DNA of 34,341 bases from Sphingobacteriales bacterium (GTDB lineage: Bacteria > Bacteroidota > Bacteroidia > Sphingobacteriales > Sphingobacteriaceae), in NCBI GenBank assembly GCA_015654985.1, contig JAATFW010000068.1, forward strand, positions 1-34,341, given 5' to 3'. The notes under the pieces are model-generated. The model made no database searches. It was not told the DNA's origin and was given only the letters and a program-made list of their open reading frames with translations. The translations under genes were made by a program, and so were the position numbers. Shown here piece after piece: positions 1 to 8,199 of this stretch. The stretch's first letter is position 1. Each line of letters starts with the position of its first letter.

Positions 1-701
1 CCTTCCTTAACAAGGCTTTCGAATGCAGGCAGGTAGGTATCATAGAGATCATTTTTACTTACCCTGGCATCAAATACATGCCGGTTAATCTCGCTTCCGC
101 TATGGACGGCATAATGTTTTGCCGTCGCAATTACTTTAAAATATTTAGGGTCATTTCCCTGCAGTCCCTTTACAAATGCAACCCCTGTACGGGCGGTAAG
201 TAAAGGATCTTCACCATAAGTCTCCTGCCCTCTTCCCCATCTGGGATCCCTGAAGATATTTATATTTGGTGTCCACATGGTTAATCCCTGATAAATCCCT
301 CTTTCTCCTCTTCGTACATGCTCCTCATGTTTAGCCCTTGCTTCTGTAGAGATCACATCGGCAATTTTACCGGTCAGCTCCGGATTCCAGGCGGCGGCCA
401 TTCCAATGGCCTGGGGAAATACCGTAGCTGCTCCATCACGGGCCACCCCATGCAGGCACTCATTCCACCAATTGTATTCAGGGATTCCAAGTCTTTCGAC
501 AGGCTTCGCACCATTTTGCATTAATGCCAGCTTTTCTTTTAATGTCAGACGGCTGGTCAGATCCTTCACCCGTTGTTCAAACGTTAACGACACATTTTGA
601 AAGGGATAAGGCTTTTGATCATTACTCCTGATTTGTGCCTCCGAAGAATATCCCCGGCTAAGCAGGACAAGCATAACAGAACAGAAAATTCTTACCTTCA
701 T
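1..701 (-). CDS. GH3 glycoside hydrolase, xylosidase-type, N-terminal part (runs off window)
   Basis: The reading frame starts with ATG at 701 and is open to the left edge, giving about 233 residues with no stop. It begins with a signal peptide (MKVRIFCSVMLVLLSRGYSS) and then shows the N-terminal TIM-barrel of GH3: a WWNECLHGVARDG motif, FPQAIGMAAAWNP, FRDPRWGRGQETYGEDP, and the AKHYAVHSG motif with its conserved Lys-His. These motifs, with the FDA...DLYDTYLPAFE stretch, are typical of bacterial GH3 beta-xylosidase-like enzymes rather than classical beta-glucosidases. The catalytic Asp lies beyond the edge and cannot be checked. It follows GH92 after about 100 bp with no strong hairpin, so it could be cotranscribed. 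The enzyme is probably secreted to the periplasm and removes terminal beta-xylosyl or related residues. Family is confident; substrate is inferred. Confidence 0.9.
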   Translation of the reverse strand, partial: MKVRIFCSVMLVLLSRGYSSEAQIRSNDQKPYPFQNVSLTFEQRVKDLTSRLTLKEKLALMQNGAKPVERLGIPEYNWWNECLHGVARDGAATVFPQAIGMAAAWNPELTGKIADVISTEARAKHEEHVRRGERGIYQGLTMWTPNINIFRDPRWGRGQETYGEDPLLTARTGVAFVKGLQGNDPKYFKVIATAKHYAVHSGSEINRHVFDARVSKNDLYDTYLPAFESLVKE

Positions 702-800
702 ATTTCAATTTTTTACCGCTTATTATTTCTGCGCTTTTTGATTAAAATAACCGCAATTATTGCGACCATAACCGCTATTATAGAGCCTGTTTGCATGCTT

Positions 801-3095
801 TTACCTGTTTTTGAATGCTGTATAATCATAATCGGCAAGCCCCCACTGTTTATTGGGTTTTGGTCCCATCACCAGTTCTAATCTTCCTCCCTGTACCAGC
901 TGCTTATGAGTAAACCATGGAGAGTCCAAAGGAACGCCGTCAAACGTTGCATTCTGAATGTATTTATTCACTACAGAGCAATTTTTTGCAATAACGGTAA
1001 ACTGCTTACCTCCGGGTAAATCGATCGTCGTTTTTTCGAACAACGGGCTTCCAATAGTATATACCGGTATTCCCGGAGTTACCGGATAAAATCCCATAGA
1101 GGAGAAAACGACAAAAGCTGTCATTCCGCCGCCGTCTTCGTCGCCCGGGATACCAAATACATTATCCTTGAACCAGGTATCCAGTAAGAACCTAATCCTC
1201 TTCTGGGTTTTCCAGGGGGCGTTGGTAAAATTATATAAATAAGGAATATGAAAGCTTGGCTCGTTGCCCATTGAATACTGGCCGACAAGACCCGTTGCAT
1301 CGGGCAGTTTAGCCCAGAACTCATATTTACTTCTTCCAAGGCCTTCACGGAACAACTGATCGAGCTTATTCTCAAACCCGGATTTCCCGCCCATCAGTGT
1401 CACCAATCCTTTTATATCCTGCTGAACCTGCCACATGTAGGTCCACCCATTATTTTCATCATAATAATCCCTTGCCCCCATCCCTCCGTCAAACTTCGGA
1501 TCTATTCTGATCCAGTTTCCATCGCCGTCTTTAGGCAGGAACATTTGAGCATCGTTGTTCCAGAGGTTTCTGTAGTTGAAAGAACGCAAGTTGAATTTTT
1601 TCCAGTCATCCTGTTTCCCGAGTTCTTTCGCCATTTCTCCTAAAGCCCAGTCATCATAACTATGCCCCAGTGTAACGGCCACTGCCTGACGCTTTTCAAA
1701 AGGATGGACAGTAGAATCTGTTTCCATTTCTCCGGGTTTTAATGCGGGGATATACCCTTTTGAATAGTAAAAATCCTCAAGCGGGCCTTTTGGGCCATTA
1801 CGCCAGGGCATCATTGTTGCCATTGTTGCATTTTTGTACATGCCGGCATAAGCCTGGTTTACGTCAAAATTCCTGAGACCTTTTCTGTAACCGTCCAGAA
1901 ACATTACCGTTGAGTGAAAACCGTTCATGCAGGCATGATCGCCAAACAACACCGGAAATGTGGGCATCCAGCCAGCCTGCTGATACATCGTTACATAGGA
2001 ATTCAAAATATCCTCTTCCCTGGCGGGATTAAGAATTGCCCGGAGAGGGTGATGGGCAAGATAAGTATCCCAGGTCCAGTCGTCCACATAAAAAGGCCGT
2101 TCTGTTTTGTGAATTTTGTTGTCGAACCCACTGAAGTACTTTCCTTCTTCAGTAATATCCACCATCCGCTCATAACAACGGTAAAGGGCGGTATAGAAAG
2201 ATCTTTTCTGCGCCTCTGTTCCCCCTTCTACTTTAATCTGGTTAATCACGCCGGCCCAGGCATTTTCTGCCGCCTGTTTAAAAGTGTTAAAATCAGCGCC
2301 CTTAAATTCACTATTAAAATTCTTCCGCGCCTGTTCAGCACTGATATAGGAAACTGCATACCTGAACTCAATTACTTTGGGTGCATCCGCCTCAAAACTT
2401 ATCCAGCCTTTCGCTCCGCTCCCTTCAGCATTGGGAGAAGTTTTACCCGAAGCATTAAATATTCCGTACATATAAACCGGTATAGTGCCATGATAGGTTT
2501 CCATACCCGTTAGTTCATGATCGGATACAAACTTAAATTCACTTTTTCCCCGATTATAGAGGTCAAATAAAATGCTCTTTGATTTACCCTCAGGAAAATT
2601 AAACCGGTAATAACCCACTTTCTTCCCCGGCGTAAACTCCACCTGGATATCCTGGTCTACGAGATAGGTAGAATAATACCAGGGCCGGTTAATTTCAAGG
2701 TCGTGATCATAAGGCATCCGTTCCTTCCATCTCTCCGGACTAACCGGCTTAACTGTAGGCAAAAGGGCAAAAACCTCTCCCAGACGGTGCGACACGATCG
2801 TTAAGGGAAAGGATGATATTTCATCATCCATATAATCGGTTCTCATAGGGTAGACCCTGATCACCTGATTGGGAAGCTGTACAGTAGGCCGGGTGGGCTG
2901 TAAGAGTTGCCCAACGTTTCCAATTGTGGGATCTGCATACTTCAAAAATCCGGTTCCTTCATTTTCATTTTCCTGGCATATTGCAGTTATTGCAGAACAG
3001 CAAAATATCAATGTAAATAAGTACCCTTTACAAGTTCTGGGAATAAAAATCATAAGAGAATTTGACTGAATAAACAATTGTTTTATAATTAGCAT
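801..3095 (-). CDS. GH92 family exo-alpha-mannosidase-like enzyme
   Basis: A 764-residue protein, normal length for GH92, which are calcium-dependent inverting exo-alpha-mannosidases. It opens with the family's N-terminal beta-sandwich (GFLKYADPTIGN) and continues into the alpha/alpha barrel (WTWDTYLAHHPL, PWRNGPKGPLEDFYYSKGYI). Candidate general acid is E547 in YYDENNGW, and the candidate base pair is D652/D654 in GDEDGGGM, followed by FSSMGFYPVTPG. The spacing of about 105 residues matches the family. The motifs differ in detail from the common GNEDCGQMS and SLWDT forms, so the linkage or sugar may differ from standard alpha-1,2-mannosidases. The annotated start may be too early: a Met at 3053 (residue 15) gives a cleaner signal peptide ending at CQ. 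A conserved AT-rich box lies at 3123-3150 just before the gene. Confidence 0.88.
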   Translation of the reverse strand: MLIIKQLFIQSNSLMIFIPRTCKGYLFTLIFCCSAITAICQENENEGTGFLKYADPTIGNVGQLLQPTRPTVQLPNQVIRVYPMRTDYMDDEISSFPLTIVSHRLGEVFALLPTVKPVSPERWKERMPYDHDLEINRPWYYSTYLVDQDIQVEFTPGKKVGYYRFNFPEGKSKSILFDLYNRGKSEFKFVSDHELTGMETYHGTIPVYMYGIFNASGKTSPNAEGSGAKGWISFEADAPKVIEFRYAVSYISAEQARKNFNSEFKGADFNTFKQAAENAWAGVINQIKVEGGTEAQKRSFYTALYRCYERMVDITEEGKYFSGFDNKIHKTERPFYVDDWTWDTYLAHHPLRAILNPAREEDILNSYVTMYQQAGWMPTFPVLFGDHACMNGFHSTVMFLDGYRKGLRNFDVNQAYAGMYKNATMATMMPWRNGPKGPLEDFYYSKGYIPALKPGEMETDSTVHPFEKRQAVAVTLGHSYDDWALGEMAKELGKQDDWKKFNLRSFNYRNLWNNDAQMFLPKDGDGNWIRIDPKFDGGMGARDYYDENNGWTYMWQVQQDIKGLVTLMGGKSGFENKLDQLFREGLGRSKYEFWAKLPDATGLVGQYSMGNEPSFHIPYLYNFTNAPWKTQKRIRFLLDTWFKDNVFGIPGDEDGGGMTAFVVFSSMGFYPVTPGIPVYTIGSPLFEKTTIDLPGGKQFTVIAKNCSVVNKYIQNATFDGVPLDSPWFTHKQLVQGGRLELVMGPKPNKQWGLADYDYTAFKNR

Positions 3096-3122
3096 TTTGC
3101 ATCATAAAGAACGGAGTAATAA

Positions 3123-3150
3123 TTAATAAAAACCTAAAAAATCATTAATG
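3123..3150 (-). promoter_or_regulatory. Near-copy of the 30-bp box upstream of GH92
   Basis: The plus strand starts TTAATAAAAACCTAAAAAAT and continues CATTAATG, differing from the identical copies at 32061 and 33889 at about three of 28 positions. It lies between the GH95 stop and the GH92 start, 28 bp before the annotated start or 70 bp before the alternative start at 3053. It suggests that GH92 has its own regulated promoter. Confidence 0.5.
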
Positions 3151-3155
3151 CACTG

Positions 3156-5657
3156 CTATTTCCGGGAAGTATCTGTTTTTTTATCCAGGGCATGGTTTAA
3201 ATGAATAATTTGCCCTGCCTTCGTATTAAAGGTCACCGCTTGGTCAGCTAAACGTATATGAAGAGGGCCGCCAAGCGACGACACGATCCGGGCACTGGTT
3301 AACAACCCCTTATTCCATGAAATATCTACTTTAAAACCGCCCCGCGCACATAATCCCGTTACCGAGCCTTCCTGCCACGCTCCGGGCAGCGCCGGCAGAA
3401 GCTGAACTTCAAAACTTCCGTCAGGCTTTTGGTACTGGCTCTGAACCAGCATTTCCGCGATAGCAGCAGCAGCACCAAAATTGCCATCAATTTGAAATGG
3501 CGGATGATTATCGAACAGATTAGGCAAGGTTTTGGTGCTTAAAAGCACGGATAATAATTTATAGGCGTGATCGCCGTCAAGCAGGCGGTTCCACATATTT
3601 ATTTTCCATGCAAGACCCCAGCCGGTTCCGTCGTCCCCCCTTGCTTCAAGGGTTTTTCTTGCCGCTGCTGCCAGCTCCGGCGTCCCTGTAGCGGTGATCT
3701 GGTTGCCCGGATATAAACCAAATAAATGAGAAGTATGCCGGTGGTGTGGGTCCACTTCCTTGTAGTCTTCAGCCCATTCCATAATTCTTCCTGTCTGCGG
3801 ACTTATCCTGACCGGAGCAAGCTGCGACAATTTCTGTTCACATTCTCTCCTGAATTCAGGATCAATATTTAACACCTTGCAGGCCTGAACACAATTGGTT
3901 AACAGATCATGTATAATTTCAAGATCCATGGTCGCCCCATAAGTAAATACCGACTGATCACCATTTGGCAACACGAAAGAATTTTCAGGTGAATACGACG
4001 GATTCGTTACGAGTTTCCCCGCATAGGCAGTACCCGCCGGAGCTTCGACAAGGAAATCCATAATAAAGCGCGCCGCTCCTTTCATCAGGGGGTATCCCTG
4101 TTTGGCGAGAAAAGCCTTATCGCCTGTGTACGTATAATGTTCCCAGGGGTGCTGAGCCAGCCATGCCGCTCCCATTGGCCAGATTCCCTGCGGACCGTCG
4201 GCCGGCGCTGTAAATCCCCAGGCATCTGTAAGATGATGTACCACCCAGCCCCGTGCCCCATATAATATTTTGGCTGTTTGTTCTCCTGGTTTCACCAGGG
4301 CCTTCGACAGGTCAAAAAGGGGCAAATGCGTTTCCGGCAGGTTGGTGATCTCCGCGGGCCAGTAATTCATCTGCACATTAATGTTCGTGTGAAAATCGGC
4401 ATTCCACGGCGGGTTCATCTGCCAGGCCCAGATCCCCTGCAGGTTAGCCGGCATTCCACCCGGGCGGGAGCTGCTGATCAGCAGGTAACGGCCAAACTGG
4501 AAGTAAGTCGCCACCAGCCCTGCATCCGGTCGACCGGTTTCCCTGGCCAGATCAAGGCGTTTGTTTGTCGGAAGAGCTGCAATATCCGGAGGCACAGCGC
4601 CCAGATTTAGCTGCACACGATTAAAAAGACGTTGATAATCAACAATATGGTCCGTTTTAAGTTTAGCATAGGTCTTAGTCTGCGCTCTCTTAATCACCTG
4701 ACTGCAAAGCACTTCCGGATCGGATGCAGAATGTGTGATTCCGGCGGCCAGATTGGCCAGCCCCGGATAATTCGTTGCTCCTGCAATATATAGCGTCACC
4801 GCATTGGCATTACTGATCGTCATGACGCCATTGGAAATCTTAACCGTTCCTCCGGAATTTACGGCCTTTACATTTGCAGCAAAACGAATACCTGCAGGTG
4901 TACCTGTTGAATCTTTTACCGGCACCTGCCCCCGCAGCACAAGCGATGCAGGATCGGAGGGATCAGCAAAACATGATGCATCCCGCTCTCTTCTCAGGGT
5001 TAGATTAAAATTTACAGAGCCTGGTTTACTTGCCGAAAGGCGCACGATAATAACCCCGTCTACCGCCGAGGCAAAACTTTCTCTTACAAACGCTACCTGT
5101 CCTTTATGATATTTTATTGTTGCTACTCCTGTTGAAAGGTCAAGGCTCCTGACATAGTCAGAACCGGAAAGTTCGGGTGTATCAAACCAAAGTTCACCCA
5201 GCGACTGGTAGGGTCTTATCCCAGCGGGATGCCCCATCATTGTTTTTCCCGCAAGGGCAACCGCTTCATTATTCTTATTTTCAAAGAGTAAACGCCGTAC
5301 TTCTGGTAAAGCTTTGAGGCCTTCAGGAGTATTCGGATTTAAGGCATAACCGTCCCAGAGTGTACTTTCATTAAGCTGGATCCGCTCATCGGCAACGCCG
5401 CCGAAGATCATTGCCCCCAGCCTTCCGTTACCAAGAGGCAGCGCTTCCTCCCATACTTTGGCGGGTCCCCGGTACCATAGCACATAACGGCCGGCCGGCT
5501 TTGCACCTCCACTTTCTACCTGCGCCCTGTCTGCCCAGTCGGCCGTGATCTTTCCTGTCCGCGAAGCTGCAGGTACAATTTCATTTTTTACCTGGGAAAA
5601 TAACGTGCCTGCAAGAATCAACTGAAGGATGATGCAGGGAGGTAATATCTTTCTCAC
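3156..5657 (-). CDS. GH95 alpha-L-fucosidase / alpha-L-galactosidase
   Basis: An 833-residue secreted GH95 enzyme, full length for the family. It starts with GTG at 5657, overlapping the preceding stop by 4 bp (GTGA), which indicates translational coupling with the beta-helix gene. The leader is [20 protein letters not shown] (first residue read as Met). GH95 hallmarks are present: [43 protein letters not shown] with N425 and N427, YSPENSF with E558, [13 protein letters not shown], and [14 protein letters not shown] with D724. By analogy with the Bifidobacterium GH95 structure (two Asn, Glu acid, Asp base), all catalytic residues are present. The family removes alpha-1,2-L-fucose, or alpha-L-galactose in some plant-glycan PULs. 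Which of the two applies here cannot be told by eye. Confidence 0.94.
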   Translation of the reverse strand: MRKILPPCIILQLILAGTLFSQVKNEIVPAASRTGKITADWADRAQVESGGAKPAGRYVLWYRGPAKVWEEALPLGNGRLGAMIFGGVADERIQLNESTLWDGYALNPNTPEGLKALPEVRRLLFENKNNEAVALAGKTMMGHPAGIRPYQSLGELWFDTPELSGSDYVRSLDLSTGVATIKYHKGQVAFVRESFASAVDGVIIVRLSASKPGSVNFNLTLRRERDASCFADPSDPASLVLRGQVPVKDSTGTPAGIRFAANVKAVNSGGTVKISNGVMTISNANAVTLYIAGATNYPGLANLAAGITHSASDPEVLCSQVIKRAQTKTYAKLKTDHIVDYQRLFNRVQLNLGAVPPDIAALPTNKRLDLARETGRPDAGLVATYFQFGRYLLISSSRPGGMPANLQGIWAWQMNPPWNADFHTNINVQMNYWPAEITNLPETHLPLFDLSKALVKPGEQTAKILYGARGWVVHHLTDAWGFTAPADGPQGIWPMGAAWLAQHPWEHYTYTGDKAFLAKQGYPLMKGAARFIMDFLVEAPAGTAYAGKLVTNPSYSPENSFVLPNGDQSVFTYGATMDLEIIHDLLTNCVQACKVLNIDPEFRRECEQKLSQLAPVRISPQTGRIMEWAEDYKEVDPHHRHTSHLFGLYPGNQITATGTPELAAAARKTLEARGDDGTGWGLAWKINMWNRLLDGDHAYKLLSVLLSTKTLPNLFDNHPPFQIDGNFGAAAAIAEMLVQSQYQKPDGSFEVQLLPALPGAWQEGSVTGLCARGGFKVDISWNKGLLTSARIVSSLGGPLHIRLADQAVTFNTKAGQIIHLNHALDKKTDTSRK

Positions 5658-6892
5658 TTTAACGGGTATTTTATATTGTACAGATTTTCATCCTTATCAA
5701 TACAGCCAACAGCCTGGATCACTGCGCTTTTATTTTCAACGGTAAACGGATGATCAGAAACATAATTCCGCATTCTGCTTCCGAACAGGGTAACCGTTAA
5801 TTTCTGGTCTCCGCGGATCAGCATAAAATCCCATGACTGATTCTCCGGAACCGTTGTCAGGGCACCATTTCCTCCGGAAAAAGCCTCAACATTAGTCATC
5901 GAAGTATGACCCTGCCCTTCTATGATGATGGGATGAACATTTTCAACTTTATCGCCGCAGTTTGCTATTATTGAGCCCTGTGCAATCTGCCAGTTCCGGT
6001 TTTTGGTATTACTGCCTTTTTTATAGATCCCTACAGAAACACAATCAAAATTAAAATTAGTAAGCTGCCCGTACGACTCTTCCCCAAGCTTGATCCCCCC
6101 AAATGTACCAAAGGTAAAAAGGTCAATAAGCTGTGCATTATCGGTATTGTTTATAACATATGCATAGGTCTTCTTTGCGATCACCGCGTCTACTACAGGC
6201 CTGCTGAATCCTCCCCTGAAAAACCGCTGAACGGATGGATTAATATGGCAATGAAGGATCCTCGGGATATCATAACAGTAATTGATACGGATAAATTCGC
6301 CGCTCAAAGGATACCCGTAACAATGTTCAAAAAGCATCAGTTCGCACGGGAACCGGCGTGAGGCATTAAAATCCATAGCCAGGTATTCTCCGTAAAAAGT
6401 CAGGCACGACAGGTAAACACCCTGTGTCATACTTGTTTTTGAGGTCTGAATGGTAGCCGGATAAGGGATAATGGCATTCGGATCATGTACAGTCTGTTCC
6501 GGATACCAGAACTGGATCCCCTTAATTTGAGTCCCCGATTCAACAGTAATAAACGGGTGATCCCTGTCGGTGATCATAAATACACTGCCAACCGGCTGTT
6601 TTTTGGTTGGATGAACAGTTCCCCGGGGCGTCGGACCATTCACCCCTACCAGGGAAACATTTTTTTTCAGAATGATTCCCCCGTCAATATGATACGGTTC
6701 ATCCGTTGGATCAATCAGTAATGCGGCTCCACTTTTAGAGGCCCAGTCAATAGCCTTCTGCAGGTTCGCTTTATTCACCGCTGCGCTGTTCTCCGGCTTA
6801 ACGCCAAAAGTCCGGATACTGAATCCATCTGAAGGCCCGGCCATGCAGTGAAAGCAAATGAACAGCAATAGCCCGGAAAAGTACTTTTTCAT
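5654..6892 (-). CDS. Secreted right-handed beta-helix protein, pectate-lyase superfamily fold
   Basis: A 412-residue protein with a signal peptide ([20 protein letters not shown]). After it comes the [20 protein letters not shown] entry typical of pectate-lyase-superfamily (GH28/PL-like) beta-helices: a nonredundant FGVKP turn followed by an [16 protein letters not shown] segment and repeated short beta strands such as [15 protein letters not shown] and [14 protein letters not shown] see no convincing catalytic triad of GH28 or PL families. It could be a lyase, a glycosidase or epimerase of an unassigned group, or a binding protein. It lies 20 bp after the GH71/99-like gene and overlaps GH95 by 4 bp, so it clearly belongs to the enzyme operon and probably acts on the same glycan in the periplasm or at the surface. 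Confidence 0.72.
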   Translation of the reverse strand: MKKYFSGLLLFICFHCMAGPSDGFSIRTFGVKPENSAAVNKANLQKAIDWASKSGAALLIDPTDEPYHIDGGIILKKNVSLVGVNGPTPRGTVHPTKKQPVGSVFMITDRDHPFITVESGTQIKGIQFWYPEQTVHDPNAIIPYPATIQTSKTSMTQGVYLSCLTFYGEYLAMDFNASRRFPCELMLFEHCYGYPLSGEFIRINYCYDIPRILHCHINPSVQRFFRGGFSRPVVDAVIAKKTYAYVINNTDNAQLIDLFTFGTFGGIKLGEESYGQLTNFNFDCVSVGIYKKGSNTKNRNWQIAQGSIIANCGDKVENVHPIIIEGQGHTSMTNVEAFSGGNGALTTVPENQSWDFMLIRGDQKLTVTLFGSRMRNYVSDHPFTVENKSAVIQAVGCIDKDENLYNIKYPLK

Positions 6893-6912
6893 ATCTGTGT
6901 GTGTTTAATTTG

Positions 6913-8187
6913 TTATTTATTTGTATTTCCACGTTCGGGTAACCTCACCGACAACGGCTTTTCCTTTCTCAACATTTTTGCTGCTTCGCCGGTTAACCAT
7001 AGATAATGATCAGACGGTTTGCCGTCCATATTTATAAATTGTGCAGTTTTACTTACAGGCGGGTTATCGGTGCATTTAAATATTGCAGTTCCTTCGTTCA
7101 CCTCATCGAACATAGCCACATAGATCATATCAGCACCGGCAAGTAACGCCGTGGAGATCTGCTGCCAGTAAAACCGTCCGCCTTGCCGTGTAATAGACCC
7201 AACGGGCTTTATATCATCAGGAAACGCATGCGTACTCAAGTTGTGCCAACTGAAACCCGGACAGACGCAGGGCACATAATCAATATGATTTTCCCTGCAC
7301 CATTTAATATCACCCAGCATCAGATCGCGGTAGCGGTCCATATCATTATGTAAAAGAGGCGAGAACCTCTGCACGGTCCATGGCAGTACGATATCTGCCT
7401 GTTTAATAATTTCATGTAAATACGGATCGTTAACACAATCAGCATTCAGCTCCCGCCAGAATGTAGGCACACCAAGCATTACCGCACACCCGCCATATAC
7501 CGGATCGTTTTTCAGAAAATCTATAAACCGCTCAATCCCGATATTCCTGAGATTGTAAGGCCGGTCAGGGAAACCCAGCCCCCAAATGGCAACCAGGGGC
7601 TTATTGTGATGATGAAGATACGTTTTAGTGCCTGGCTGGTTCGTCACTTTTATGGAATCTACCAGGAACTTCCAGTCCCGGATCAATAATGAACAATCTT
7701 CCCCCGGTTTAAGTCCCGAAAGATCATACATGATGGCAATTGCCCTTTCGTATTTTGAAGCGGCTTCAAAAGCATTTCTCAGAATTCCTGTTTCCGTATT
7801 CCTTCTGTTCCCGGTTCTGGCAGCATCAAAAAAACGCTGCATAAATACGCCGTCAAGCCCATACTCCTTCATCCATTTAAAATGAAGATCTGCAGTACTT
7901 TTATCCGTTGAACTGAAAAACCGGGCAACACTTCCATCTGCCTGCTTCAGGCCCGTTGGATATGTTTTTTCATATTCGCTCACGTCAGGCCACATATCGA
8001 TGGAGATCCTGCTCTCATCAGGATATAATACTCCGTCATTCTGTACCCTGAACCAGCCCTGGTAACCAGCCATTACCAAACCTTTATACGACGGATACCT
8101 GGTAACCGCAGAATGCCTGCTTTGGGCGAATACGCCAACGTTAAAAATAAATACTCCCAACAGGGTCGCTATAAAAATCTTTCCCAT
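6913..8187 (-). CDS. GH71/99-like secreted glycosidase (first paralogue)
   Basis: A 424-residue protein with a signal peptide (cleavage probably after GVFAQ). It has the AGYQGWF motif near the N-terminus, HFKWMKEYGLDGVFMQRFF, LVAIWGLGFPDRPY, and a late MFDEVNEGT motif with E362 and E365. The E-x-x-E spacing matches the catalytic EWHE pair of GH99 endo-alpha-mannosidases, so this looks like the 'GH71/99-like' group sometimes labelled xylosidase/arabinosidase, for which I know no firm biochemical activity. It starts 12 bp after GH3 and is followed by the beta-helix gene after 20 bp. It resembles the protein at 15171-16697 throughout but lacks its fibronectin-like tail. Assignment to the group is confident; activity is inferred only. 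Confidence 0.85.
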   Translation of the reverse strand: MGKIFIATLLGVFIFNVGVFAQSRHSAVTRYPSYKGLVMAGYQGWFRVQNDGVLYPDESRISIDMWPDVSEYEKTYPTGLKQADGSVARFFSSTDKSTADLHFKWMKEYGLDGVFMQRFFDAARTGNRRNTETGILRNAFEAASKYERAIAIMYDLSGLKPGEDCSLLIRDWKFLVDSIKVTNQPGTKTYLHHHNKPLVAIWGLGFPDRPYNLRNIGIERFIDFLKNDPVYGGCAVMLGVPTFWRELNADCVNDPYLHEIIKQADIVLPWTVQRFSPLLHNDMDRYRDLMLGDIKWCRENHIDYVPCVCPGFSWHNLSTHAFPDDIKPVGSITRQGGRFYWQQISTALLAGADMIYVAMFDEVNEGTAIFKCTDNPPVSKTAQFINMDGKPSDHYLWLTGEAAKMLRKEKPLSVRLPERGNTNK

Positions 8188-8199
8188 TTTGATTAACTT

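Noticed and set aside
1914-2513. A 199-codon plus-strand open frame inside GH92
   Set aside because: It is antisense to a well-conserved GH92 gene and shows no recognisable features. All other plus-strand frames in the window were rejected for the same reason.
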